From REEB509 sp049314555 (lineage in GTDB: Bacteria > Pseudomonadota > Alphaproteobacteria > Caulobacterales > Aquidulcibacteraceae), in assembly GCA_049314555.1 (NCBI GenBank), contig JBMOEW010000022.1, positions 1 through 51,798 of the forward strand: DNA of 51,798 nt, given 5' to 3'. This document shows positions 25,226 through 33,044 of the stretch, piece by piece. A program made the translations under genes and the position numbers. The notes beneath the pieces are model-generated. The model saw only the letters and a list, made by a program, of their open reading frames with translations. It had not been told where the DNA came from and made no database searches. Numbering within the stretch: the first letter of the stretch is position 1; every line of letters starts with the position of its first letter.

Positions 25226-26590
25226 TCAGGCAGCGTCAGCGGCTTGGCCGTTCGGCGGCGGCGGCACAGCCACACCCGCGTCGGAATACGCCTTCAACTT
25301 GTTGCGAAGAGTACGGATCGAAATGCCAAGGATCGTCGCCGCGTGGGTGCGATTGCCCAGGCAGTGCGTGAGGGTTTCCAGGATCAAATCCTGCTCCACC
25401 TCAGAAACCGTCCGCCCCACAAGCGTGCGCGCAGCCGCCTGCGCCACATCAGCGGCCCGGTCCGCGGCGTCGCGGTGCACCCCAACCGGCGCCCCGTCCG
25501 GCGCGCGGATCGCCTCCGGCCCGATCTCTTCTCCAGAAGACAGCAAGACCGCACGGTGCATCGCGTTTTCAAGTTCGCGCACGTTGCCGCGCCACGCATG
25601 CCCCAAAACCTGGGTTAGGGCGGGTCCGGATAGTCGATGCGCCGGCCGCCCGTTGGCCTTCGCATACTTGTCCACGAAATAATGAGCCAGCGCCGCCATG
25701 TCTTCTTTGCGCTCCCGCAGGGCAGGGATTCGCAGGTTCACTACGTTCAAGCGAAACAGCAGGTCTTCGCGAAACTCGCCGGCCCGCACCGCGTTTGCCA
25801 GGTCCCGATTGGACGTCGCCAGGATCCGGATATTGACCGGCACCGGCTTCATGCCGCCAACCCGGTCGATCACCCGCTCCTGAATGGCGCGCAACAGCTT
25901 GGCCTGCAGACGCAGGTCCATCTCAGAAATTTCATCGAGCAACAGCGTGCCGCCGTCCGCTTCTTCAAACTTGCCGATGCGCCGCGCCACGGCACCGGTA
26001 AAGGCACCTTTCTCATGGCCAAAAAGTTCCGACTCCAGAAGGTTTTCCGGAATGGCAGCACAGTTCACAGCGATGAAAGGCCGCGTCGCCCGCTTCGAAT
26101 GGCTGTGCACATAGCGCGCCATGACTTCCTTGCCGACGCCGCTTTCCCCGGTGATCAGAATGGAAGCATCCGATGCCGCCACCTGATCGGCCAGCATCAT
26201 CACGGCCTTCATCGCCGGATCAACCGCCACCATCTCGGTGGTATCGGAACACACCGCCGCAAGGATTGCAGCGATCAGCTCCGGGTCCGGAGGAAGCGAG
26301 ATGAACTCCCGCGCGCCCGCACGAATGGCGCGGGCCGCCCGCACCGGGTCAATCCCAACACCCGCTGCCACCACCGGAACCACGATCCGTTCCGCGTCGT
26401 TTGCCGCGATCAGGCTAGCGATATCCAAGTGCGCATCGACCAGCAAAAGATCAGCCCCCCGCCCGGCGCGCAGCGCAGCGGTCGCTTGGTCGATCGTGTC
26501 CACGTGCGCGACCTTTGCCCCCAGTTCGAGGGCAATTTTCGTGGCGGCACTGATTTGTCCGCCCATGGATCCAACGATAAGTAGGCGCAT
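25226..26590 (-). CDS. flbD: Sigma-54-dependent flagellar regulator FlbD
   Basis: 454 residues. Enhancer-binding activator of sigma-54 RNA polymerase for late flagellar genes; in Caulobacter FlbD also represses fliF. The N-terminal receiver-like domain (1-115) is degenerate: the acidic pair is replaced by Gly7-Ser8, though Asp52 remains near the acceptor position. The AAA+ domain has Walker A GESGVGKE (148-155), the sigma-54 contact GAFTGA (195-200) and Walker B LLLDE (216-220). A Fis-type helix-turn-helix (NRTHAATILGISIRTLRNKL) is at the C terminus. AAGGAG lies 7 bases before the ATG. The partner FliX is not in the window. Likely sites for it are at 30.3 and 34.4-34.6 kb. Confidence 0.94.
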   Translation of the reverse strand: MRLLIVGSMGGQISAATKIALELGAKVAHVDTIDQATAALRAGRGADLLLVDAHLDIASLIAANDAERIVVPVVAAGVGIDPVRAARAIRAGAREFISLPPDPELIAAILAAVCSDTTEMVAVDPAMKAVMMLADQVAASDASILITGESGVGKEVMARYVHSHSKRATRPFIAVNCAAIPENLLESELFGHEKGAFTGAVARRIGKFEEADGGTLLLDEISEMDLRLQAKLLRAIQERVIDRVGGMKPVPVNIRILATSNRDLANAVRAGEFREDLLFRLNVVNLRIPALRERKEDMAALAHYFVDKYAKANGRPAHRLSGPALTQVLGHAWRGNVRELENAMHRAVLLSSGEEIGPEAIRAPDGAPVGVHRDAADRAADVAQAAARTLVGRTVSEVEQDLILETLTHCLGNRTHAATILGISIRTLRNKLKAYSDAGVAVPPPPNGQAADAA

Positions 26591-26605
26591 GGCGACACTC
26601 CTTTG

Positions 26606-26941
26606 TTAGTTGACGTCGCCGTCCTTGATGATTTCGGTCATGGTCACGCCCAATTGGTCGTCCACGATCACAACTTCGCCGCGCGCGACGAGGCGGTTGT
26701 TGACGAAGATGTCGATCGGCTCGCCCACTTTTCGGTCCAGCTCCACCACCGATCCGGTGCCGAGCCGCAGGATCTGCGCCACATCCAGCTGCGCCCGGCC
26801 CAACACCGCTTGGATGTTCACCGGCACGTCAAACACGGGCGCAAGATCAATCGCGCTCTTGTCGCCGTCGTCGCCCGCGCGCGCCCCAGGAGCAGGCGAC
26901 GAAAATTCGTTCAGTTGCATTTCTTTGCTGCCGCTGCTCAT
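26606..26941 (-). CDS. fliN: Flagellar motor switch protein FliN
   Basis: 111 residues. C-ring component at the base of the rotor, to which CheY-P binding is relayed. The SpoA/C-ring domain covers residues 35-108: FDVPVNIQAVLGRAQLDVAQILRLGTGSVVELDRKVGEPIDIFVNN... is typical, with LVARGEVVIVDDQLGVTMTEI after it. The N-terminal 30 residues are low-complexity. Its ATG overlaps the fliH stop as ATGA. fliM is not in the window. Confidence 0.95.
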   Translation of the reverse strand: MSSGSKEMQLNEFSSPAPGARAGDDGDKSAIDLAPVFDVPVNIQAVLGRAQLDVAQILRLGTGSVVELDRKVGEPIDIFVNNRLVARGEVVIVDDQLGVTMTEIIKDGDVN

Positions 26942-27573
26942 GGGTTTGCTCCGTTTGCGGATGTATTTTCAGCTTCAGCGGACGCCGTTTCCACCGCCCG
27001 ATCAAGGCGCTCAAACGCGTCGTAAAGGTCGATGGAAATGGCACCATCGCCCCAATCGATAACCACATCGCCGGGTGCCGCCGCGGGCAGGGGGCGCAAC
27101 ACCAAAGACCCAGAAAACCCATGCGCCGCAGCGGTTTCCTGAAACACCGGCTTCATCCGCTCCAACGCATCGGGTGCCAACCGCACCACCACGCGCGCCT
27201 GCGCGCCCAACGTCTCAAGCGCCACATCAAACGCCGCCGCAATCCGCTCGTCACCATAAGCGTCAAGCGCCGCTTCCGCCGCTTGACGCGCCAGCGCCAT
27301 CGCCAGCACCCGCGCTTCCTCTCGCAGCATCCGCGTTTCGGCCTGCAGCGCCCGTTGCATCTGCACCATCGCCTGCGCACACGCTTGGATCTGTTGCGCC
27401 ACCGCTTGTTCAGCCTTCGCCGCAGCGTCCGCCCGTCCCAGCGCCAGACCTTCCGCCCGCGCCGCATCCAGATCGCTCTGAACATAGCGCTTCACGGCGT
27501 GCACGCTTTGGCTCACCGCACCACCGTGCGGATCGAACTCCAAGTCAAACGCGTATTTCCGGATCTCGGCCAG
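26938..27573 (-). CDS. fliH: Flagellar assembly protein FliH (FlbE)
   Basis: 211 residues from a proposed CTG start. FliH regulates the FliI ATPase; the Caulobacter equivalent FlbE has this same place between fliG and fliN. The middle (about 35-105) is Ala/Gln/Glu-rich coiled coil; the C-terminal FliH-like region contains VVVRLAPDALERMKP and DVVIDWGDGAISIDLYDAFERL. No ATG or GTG exists between the in-frame stop and the usual N-terminal motif. Reading from CTG at 27573 restores KYAFD, a motif common at the start of alphaproteobacterial FliH proteins, and places AGGAGG 8 bases ahead. The TTG at 27543 has no good ribosome binding site and would lose that motif. Confidence 0.8.
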   Translation of the reverse strand: MAEIRKYAFDLEFDPHGGAVSQSVHAVKRYVQSDLDAARAEGLALGRADAAAKAEQAVAQQIQACAQAMVQMQRALQAETRMLREEARVLAMALARQAAEAALDAYGDERIAAAFDVALETLGAQARVVVRLAPDALERMKPVFQETAAAHGFSGSLVLRPLPAAAPGDVVIDWGDGAISIDLYDAFERLDRAVETASAEAENTSANGANP

Positions 27574-27586
27574 GGCCGTTCCCTCC

Positions 27587-28615
27587 TCAATAAATCAGTT
27601 CGTCTTCGTCTTTGTTATCGGCCACAACGATATCGCCGCGCGCCGCCAGATCCTTCACCAGTTCCACAACGCGCGCCTGCGCGGCATCCACGTCCCGCAA
27701 TCGCACCGGGCCCATCCCCGCCATTTCTTCACGCATCAATTTTGCCGCCCGCTCGCTCATGTTGGACATGAACAGCGTGCGGATTTCATCCGAAGCGCCC
27801 TTAAGGGCCAGCGATAGATCGGCCTTGTCTGCCTGCCGCAGCAAGGTCTGGACCCCGCCAGCGTCCAGCCGTCTCAGGTCCTCAAACACAAACATCAGGG
27901 CACGGATCTCCGCCGCGCTATCCCTGTTGCGCTCCTCAAGCGCGCCAAGAAACCGACTTTCCGTCTGCCGATCAAAGTTGTTGAAGATGTCGGCCATCAT
28001 TTCATGCGGATTGCGCCGCGAGGTCCGGGCAAGGTTGCTCATGAACTCGATCCGCAGCGTGTTTTCGATTTTCTCCAACACGTCGCGGTGCACCGGCTCC
28101 ATGCGCAGCATCCGCATCACGCACTCGGTAGCAAACTCCTCCGGCAGATGCCCCAAGACCTTTGCGGCGTGTGCGGACTTTATCTTCGACAACACCACCG
28201 CAACCGTCTGCGGATACTCGTTTTTCAGATAGCTGGCCAACAAGGCTTCGTTCACGTTGGCGAGCTTGTCCCAGATGTTACGCCCCGCCGGTCCGCGGAT
28301 TTCCTCCATCAAGGCATCGACGCGTTCTTTCGGGAACATCGCATTCAGCAGCTTTTGCGTCTGCTCGTAGGTGCCCATCAGCGAGCCGGACGTGGACAGC
28401 CGTTTCACAAAATCCATGATCAGCGATTCAACGGTGGAGGAGGGCACCAGCCCCAACGTCGACATCGCGTGGCCGATTTCCTTGATCTCGTCCTCGTCGA
28501 GCATTCTCCAAAGGCGTTCAGCTTCCTCGCCCAGGCTGAGCAGGATGATCGCAGCTTTTTCCACGCCGGTGTAGTCGGCGAGATTGGTGCGCTCCTGAGA
28601 TCCCTCGCTGCTCAT
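27587..28615 (-). CDS. fliG: Flagellar motor switch protein FliG
   Basis: 342 residues. Rotor protein that couples the MS ring to the C ring and interacts with the stator. Three domains are visible: FliG_N (about 15-115, KAAIILLSLGEE), FliG_M (about 125-195, with the EYPQTVAVVLSKI motif that contacts FliM), and FliG_C (from about 225) with charged residues in LMFVFEDLRRLD and MSERAAKLMREEM. Length is normal. Lies 10 bases after fliF and ends near the fliH start. Confidence 0.97.
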   Translation of the reverse strand: MSSEGSQERTNLADYTGVEKAAIILLSLGEEAERLWRMLDEDEIKEIGHAMSTLGLVPSSTVESLIMDFVKRLSTSGSLMGTYEQTQKLLNAMFPKERVDALMEEIRGPAGRNIWDKLANVNEALLASYLKNEYPQTVAVVLSKIKSAHAAKVLGHLPEEFATECVMRMLRMEPVHRDVLEKIENTLRIEFMSNLARTSRRNPHEMMADIFNNFDRQTESRFLGALEERNRDSAAEIRALMFVFEDLRRLDAGGVQTLLRQADKADLSLALKGASDEIRTLFMSNMSERAAKLMREEMAGMGPVRLRDVDAAQARVVELVKDLAARGDIVVADNKDEDELIY

Positions 28616-28625
28616 GGCTCGACCT

Positions 28626-30284
28626 TTAGCTCGCGTTGTTCAGCCAATTGCGGATGATTTGCGCGCTCTCGTCTGGGTGGTTTTGAACGACTTCAGCGAT
28701 TTGTTTGACCGACGATGCGCTGACTTTGCCTTGAATGTTTGCGACGTTGATCGCCGGTTCCATGGCAGAAGGCAGCATGCCGTTGGTCGGGTCTGGCAGC
28801 CCAGCGGCGACCGGCCCAGATCCACCCCCAGCGATCGCCACCGCACCGCCAGGGCCAGCCAACGCCCCCACAACGCCAGCGCCTCCGACCGCCGCGCTGC
28901 CCCGCACCAGGCCCCCGATCAACGGCCGCACCACAAAGAAGATAATTGCCAAAGCCGCGATCAAGGCCGCCAAAACCTCCACGATCCGCATCACATCAGA
29001 GGTCTGGAAGGCAAGCAGGCTGGTCGCTTCCGGGGCGGTTTCCACCGCCGGGCGATCAAACCGCACACTGACGACCTCCACCACATCGCCGCGTTGCTCG
29101 TTGAACCCAACGGCAGAGCGCACCAGCGTCGTCAATTGCGCCAGTTCCTCCGGCGAACGCGCGGCCCAAGTTGGCGCGGCCCCATCCGCCCCCGGAGTGG
29201 TCACACCATCAACCGCCACCGCAACAGAAAGCCGCTGCAACCGTCCGGCTTCGATCACCTCTGTGCGGGTGGTCGAGGAAATCTCGTAGTTGATCATTTC
29301 CTCCGTGCGCGTGCTTTCGGTGCGCTCACCGTTGGCCCCGGACCCGCCATTGGAACCATCAGGCACATTGGCCCCAGCGGTTGCACCGACCTGCCCAGCG
29401 CCGTTGGTAGACTCGCTCGAATCCTCAATCGTGTTGGAAGACCGCGCCACCCGCCCTTCAGGGTCAAACCGCTGCGAGGTTTCGGTCACGCGGTTGAAGT
29501 CCATCTGTGTAGACACTTGCACCCGCGCGTTTCCCGCCCCGACGATGCCCTCTACAATATCGGTGACCGTTCGCCGCAGGCGCTCTTCTGAAGCGGCCTG
29601 CTGCTCTTGGCCCGCCTCAAACACGGCGTTTTCGCCCTCGCTCGCCGCCGCCAAAAGCCGGCCGGTCTCATCAAGGATCGTCACCTGATTGGCCGAAAGG
29701 CCAGGCACGGCACCGGCCACCAGGTTGCGGATCGCTCGCACTTGGCTTGGCAGCAGCGCATCGCGCCGCAAGGCCAAGACAATCGACGCAGAAGGCTCCT
29801 GCTTGTCGCGCTCAAACATTTGGCGCTCAGGCATGACAAGGTGCACCCGCGCCCCAGACACCCCGTCCAGCGACCCAATGGTGCGGGCAAGCTCGCCTTC
29901 CAAAGCCCGCAGGCGATTGATGTTTTGTTGGAATTGCGTTTGGCCAAGCGCGTCGCCGGAATCGAAAATCTCGTACCCGACCGACCCCCGCGACGGCAGC
30001 CCCTCCGCCGACAGCATCATCCGGGCTTCAAGCACCTGCGACCGCGGCACAAAAATGGTGGAGCCGTCGCCCCGCAGCTCATAGGCAATGTTGGCCTGAT
30101 CGAGGCGCGCGGTCATGTCGGCCGCTTCGGCCATATCCACCCCAGAGAAGAGCAGGGCCTTCTCTTCTGCGCCCATGCGAAACACCAGCGCGAACAAAAG
30201 CGCCGCCGCCAGGGCCGTCACCCCCAGCGCCGCCATAAGCCGGGTCGGGCCCAGCTGTTGGATGAATTGCGAAAACCCGTTCAC
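28626..30284 (-). CDS. fliF: Flagellar MS-ring protein FliF
   Basis: 552 residues. Forms the MS ring in the inner membrane, the first structure built. Membrane segments at about 17-36 and in VLAALIAALAIIFFVVRPLIGGL (about 445-467) flank the periplasmic ring-building region (YscJ-like motif LEGELARTIGSLDGVSGARVHLVMPE). A Ser/Gly/Asn-rich insert lies near residues 280-320. The last 20 residues hold the FliG-binding tail, ending IIRNWLNNAS. The start is GTG, with AGGG about 8 bases upstream. First gene of fliF-fliG-fliH-fliN-flbD-flhA-fleN; the promoter region has a CtrA-like box and two FlbD-like sites. Confidence 0.96.
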   Translation of the reverse strand: MNGFSQFIQQLGPTRLMAALGVTALAAALLFALVFRMGAEEKALLFSGVDMAEAADMTARLDQANIAYELRGDGSTIFVPRSQVLEARMMLSAEGLPSRGSVGYEIFDSGDALGQTQFQQNINRLRALEGELARTIGSLDGVSGARVHLVMPERQMFERDKQEPSASIVLALRRDALLPSQVRAIRNLVAGAVPGLSANQVTILDETGRLLAAASEGENAVFEAGQEQQAASEERLRRTVTDIVEGIVGAGNARVQVSTQMDFNRVTETSQRFDPEGRVARSSNTIEDSSESTNGAGQVGATAGANVPDGSNGGSGANGERTESTRTEEMINYEISSTTRTEVIEAGRLQRLSVAVAVDGVTTPGADGAAPTWAARSPEELAQLTTLVRSAVGFNEQRGDVVEVVSVRFDRPAVETAPEATSLLAFQTSDVMRIVEVLAALIAALAIIFFVVRPLIGGLVRGSAAVGGAGVVGALAGPGGAVAIAGGGSGPVAAGLPDPTNGMLPSAMEPAINVANIQGKVSASSVKQIAEVVQNHPDESAQIIRNWLNNAS

Positions 30285-30318
30285 GCGCGTGCCCTAAGCC
30301 AATTTCCACAGGATCGGG

Positions 30319-30354
30319 CGGCAAACTCTGCCGACCGCTCGGCAGAATTTGCCG
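30319..30354 (-). promoter_or_regulatory. Tandem FlbD (ftr-like) sites at the fliF promoter
   Basis: Two 15-bp palindrome-like sites, CGGCAAACTCTGCCG (30319-30333) and CGGCAGAATTTGCCG (30340-30354), lie 21 bp apart centre to centre. They stand between the fliF start and the CtrA-like box. In Caulobacter an ftr element at fliF lets FlbD repress the operon; the same feedback is inferred here. Confidence 0.6.
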
Positions 30355-30362
30355 GCACCCTG

Positions 30363-30377
30363 TGAAAGAGTGGTTAA
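30363..30377 (-). promoter_or_regulatory. CtrA-like box upstream of fliF
   Basis: TTAA-CCACTCT-TTCA on the minus strand matches TTAA-N7-TTAA with one mismatch and includes the extended half TTAACCA. It is about 80-95 bp before the fliF GTG and just upstream of the FlbD-like pair, as expected for a CtrA-activated early flagellar operon. Confidence 0.55.
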
Positions 30378-30469
30378 GGCCCGAGCGATTGCGCAACAGA
30401 TGTTGCGCCGATCGCCACCGGCCCGACGTCACCGCTTAAGGGTGACGCCGTTAGGATCGTGCGTAGGCT

Positions 30470-30751
30470 TTAGAGTTCTGGCCCACGATAGTGCTGAATG
30501 CGGGTCGTCCGCAGGCCGGGAAGGCCATGCTTTTCGATCGACTTGCGCCAGCCTTCGAATTCCTCGACCGAAAGGTTATAGCGCTTGCACGCATCCTCGA
30601 TCGTGAGCAGTCCGCCGCGCACTGCGGCAACAACTTCAGCCTTGCGGCGGATCACCCAACGGGTGGTTCCGGTCGGCGGAAGATCATCAATGGTCAGTGG
30701 GTTTCCGTCGGGACCCATAACCACCCCATCCATGCGGCGTTGCTTCTGCAT
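30470..30751 (-). CDS. sciP: CtrA inhibitor SciP (DUF1153)
   Basis: 93 residues. SciP is a small helix-turn-helix protein that binds DNA-bound CtrA in G1 and stops it recruiting RNA polymerase. The protein matches the DUF1153 pattern strongly: MGPDGNPLTIDDLPP (12-26), RWVIRRKAEVVAAVRGGLL (31-49), the HTH IEDACKRYNLSVEEFEGW (51-68) and GLPGLRTTRIQ (76-86). The ATG has AAGGAG 8 bases upstream, and that site lies inside an inverted repeat (see 30760-30793). It sits between flgE and fliF on the same strand, about 185 bp before fliF. Confidence 0.95.
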   Translation of the reverse strand: MQKQRRMDGVVMGPDGNPLTIDDLPPTGTTRWVIRRKAEVVAAVRGGLLTIEDACKRYNLSVEEFEGWRKSIEKHGLPGLRTTRIQHYRGPEL

Positions 30752-30759
30752 CGCTGCTT

Positions 30760-30793
30760 CTCCTTGTTTATGGAACCCTTATAAAACAAGGAG
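30760..30793 (-). promoter_or_regulatory. Inverted repeat covering the sciP ribosome binding site
   Basis: On the sciP strand CTCCTTGTTT is followed after 14 nt by its exact reverse complement AAACAAGGAG. The 3' arm contains the AAGGAG ribosome binding site, 8 bases before the ATG. The mRNA could fold to hide it. It could instead be a DNA operator. Confidence 0.55.
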
Positions 30794-30828
30794 CTGAAAA
30801 AACGACTAATCACATGGGTAAATGTGCG

Positions 30829-30863
30829 TTAGCTGCCTGTATTGATTTGATACAGGCAGCTAA
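30829..30863. other. Perfect 14-bp stem-loop between flgE and sciP
   Basis: Arms TTAGCTGCCTGTAT and ATACAGGCAGCTAA pair perfectly around a 7-nt loop. It lies 32 bp after the flgE stop and about 78 bp before sciP. There is no adjacent T-run in either direction; the nearest T6 on the minus strand is about 27 nt beyond. It probably ends or trims the hook-operon transcript, or protects its 3' end. The surrounding DNA is unusually AT-rich for the window. Confidence 0.6.
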
Positions 30864-30894
30864 TGACTTGCTAATTCAGGTATTCGCGAGTTGA

Positions 30895-32238
30895 TTACCG
30901 TTTAATCGACAAGAGTTCCTCTAGCATTTCGTCCGCCGTGGTGATGATCCGTGAAGATGCCGAATAGGCTCGTTGAGTAGTGATCAACGTGGTGAACTCG
31001 TTGGCAAGGTCCACATTTGAAGCTTCCAGCACCCCGGATTCAATCCGCCCAGCCCCGCCAAAGCCCATGGCGTTCAAAGTAAACTGTCCAGCATCAAGAG
31101 TAGACCGGAAGGTTCCGCCCTGGTCCGCCTCCAAAAGGTTGGGCGCAAGGAAGGTCGCGAGCGGCAATTGATACAAGGCGCGCGTGCGCCCGTTTGAGAA
31201 CTGCGCCGTAATAAAGCCTTCACCCTCGAGCGCCAGCCCCACCAGCTCCCCCGGCGGCACACCGTCTGCGGTCACGCTGGAAATGCCGTACGCGGTGGCA
31301 AACTGCGTCATGCCGGTGCGCAGATCGAGGTCGATTGTTTGATCGTTTGCCCCCGTCGTTCCGGCCCAATTCACGCTGAAGGGCGCATAAGGGACAGGTG
31401 GCGTCGCTTGATTGGTAACCGAATTGATCGTGCCATCACCATTGAAGTTGATGAACCCAGAAGACAGCAGACCGTTTGGATGCGCCGCGGCGTCCACGGT
31501 TCCCGCTGGCCGCGCATACACCTCAAAGCCCCACTGATTGGCACCGGTCTTCAAAAAGCCGATTGTTAGCGTGCGCGAGGCCCCAAGGCTGTCAAACACC
31601 TCCATGGTGCTTTCAAAGTGCGGCGACACGGTATTGTTCGCCATCGTGCCGGTCGCATACACAGGCTTCGCGGGCACCACAGGCAAATTGTAAATGTTTT
31701 GGGTGGCGGAAAGATTGCCATTGATCCCGAGGGTGTCGGTTGGCTCAGCCACACCGCCCACGCCCGCCACATTCACCCGCGACACGGTGGCAAGGCTGGT
31801 CGGGCTGGTTTGCACACTCCCATCGCTTTCCACTTTCCAGCCCTGCAGGTAAAAGCCTTGCGCATTGATCAAATTGCCGTCCGCATCGACCGAAAAGCTC
31901 CCTGACCGGGTAAAGAGCGCGTCGCCGCCCTCAGCCAGATCGTTGGTGTTGGAAGACACCACGAAAAACCCGTCGCCCACCACGGCAAGATCGGTGGCAG
32001 AGCGCGATTGTTCCAAAGAGCCCTGCAGATCCACCAGCCGCCGCGTCGTCGCGACCACGCCCCCTGCGTTGTAGGTGGTGGCTTTGCTTTGCCCGTTCAC
32101 CAGGGGCGCAAAGTCGGTGGTGCCGCGCTTGTAGCCGGTGGTGTTCACGTTGGCGATGTTGTCGGAAATCACGGCAAGCGCGCTCGATTGGGCCGACAAC
32201 CCCGAAACGCCCGCCCGCAATGCGGTGTAGATACTCAT
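30895..32238 (-). CDS. flgE: Flagellar hook protein FlgE
   Basis: 447 residues. Builds the hook, the universal joint outside the cell. The N terminus (IYTALRAGVSGLSAQSSALAVISDNIANVNTTGYKR) is the flagellar rod/hook signature and the C-terminal helix (VDLANEFTTLITTQRAYSASSRIITTADEMLEELLSI) closes the coiled-coil core. The middle holds the variable hook domains. Size is typical for alphaproteobacteria. AAGGAG lies 6 bases before the ATG. Downstream of flgD by 121 bp in the sigma-54-controlled fliK-flgD-flgE set; a strong stem-loop follows. Confidence 0.95.
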   Translation of the reverse strand: MSIYTALRAGVSGLSAQSSALAVISDNIANVNTTGYKRGTTDFAPLVNGQSKATTYNAGGVVATTRRLVDLQGSLEQSRSATDLAVVGDGFFVVSSNTNDLAEGGDALFTRSGSFSVDADGNLINAQGFYLQGWKVESDGSVQTSPTSLATVSRVNVAGVGGVAEPTDTLGINGNLSATQNIYNLPVVPAKPVYATGTMANNTVSPHFESTMEVFDSLGASRTLTIGFLKTGANQWGFEVYARPAGTVDAAAHPNGLLSSGFINFNGDGTINSVTNQATPPVPYAPFSVNWAGTTGANDQTIDLDLRTGMTQFATAYGISSVTADGVPPGELVGLALEGEGFITAQFSNGRTRALYQLPLATFLAPNLLEADQGGTFRSTLDAGQFTLNAMGFGGAGRIESGVLEASNVDLANEFTTLITTQRAYSASSRIITTADEMLEELLSIKR

Positions 32239-32359
32239 GCTTCAGCTCCTTATCGCGCGCGCCAGCAAAGCCGGCCCGGCGGGTCAAAAGGGTGTCACTG
32301 GGATCGCCTTCTGGCGGAGCGGCGCCGGCAGTCCGCACGGCGCTTAAAAGAGAACGCGG

Positions 32360-33034
32360 TTACTGCGCCACGCGGATGGAGCGGATCGCGTCGAACGGCC
32401 TGGAACCACTCGCTGTCACCAACTCCGGCTCCGCGCCGGCCATCGAAACCGCAGTAATTGTTTCTTCCACGCGCAGCTTGGGCGTGACCGGTTCTCCTGC
32501 TGCATCCATGGCGCGCACGACCAAGCGGTAAACCCCGTCCGGCGCTTGGCGCCCATCGCTAAGCCGACCGTCCCAAGACACAGAACTCTCTCGCCCGCGG
32601 GCCCCAAGGTCCATCGTCCGCACGGTGCGCCCCGAGCTATCCAGAATGCTAGCGCTTGCGGCACGTGCCTCCCCATCAAGCGACATCAACCACTGCGCAC
32701 CGTCTCGGCCCTTCGCCACCCTGTCGCTGTCGATCGTCGCCACGCGCCCAAGATAGGCGAGGGCACCGCCGGCCATATCGGTGGAGTTTTGCCCAAGCAA
32801 AGACTCAAGCTGTTCGTTGGTTTTGATTTGCTGTTCCACCTGGCTGTACTGAACCAGTTGCTCCGTGAACTGATTGGCATCCATCGGCGACAGCGGGTCC
32901 TGGTTTTGCAACTGCGCCGTCAACAACCGCAGGAACGTATCGAAGTTCGTCGAAAGGCTGGCGCGCGCACTGCTCGCGTTCGTCGCGGTGCTGGGGGAAG
33001 TGGTGCTGCTTGTGGCCTGCAACAAGTCTGTCAT
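32360..33034 (-). CDS. flgD: Flagellar hook assembly scaffold FlgD
   Basis: 224 residues. Caps the growing hook and guides FlgE polymerisation, then is discarded. The N-terminal region has FDTFLRLLTAQLQNQDPLSPMDANQFTEQLVQYSQVEQQ, the FlgD signature; the C-terminal half has the FlgD Ig-like and tudor-like domains with SWDGRLSDGRQAPDGVYRLVV. Located 10 bases after fliK and 121 bp before flgE. Confidence 0.95.
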   Translation of the reverse strand: MTDLLQATSSTTSPSTATNASSARASLSTNFDTFLRLLTAQLQNQDPLSPMDANQFTEQLVQYSQVEQQIKTNEQLESLLGQNSTDMAGGALAYLGRVATIDSDRVAKGRDGAQWLMSLDGEARAASASILDSSGRTVRTMDLGARGRESSVSWDGRLSDGRQAPDGVYRLVVRAMDAAGEPVTPKLRVEETITAVSMAGAEPELVTASGSRPFDAIRSIRVAQ

Positions 33035-33044
33035 GGCGCGCTCC

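Noticed and set aside
25637..26584. 315-codon plus-strand frame
   Set aside because: Antisense to flbD, whose motifs are complete.
30818..30832. CtrA-like box GTAA-N7-TTAG upstream of sciP
   Set aside because: Two mismatches in the eight core bases and it overlaps the 14-bp hairpin; too weak to call.
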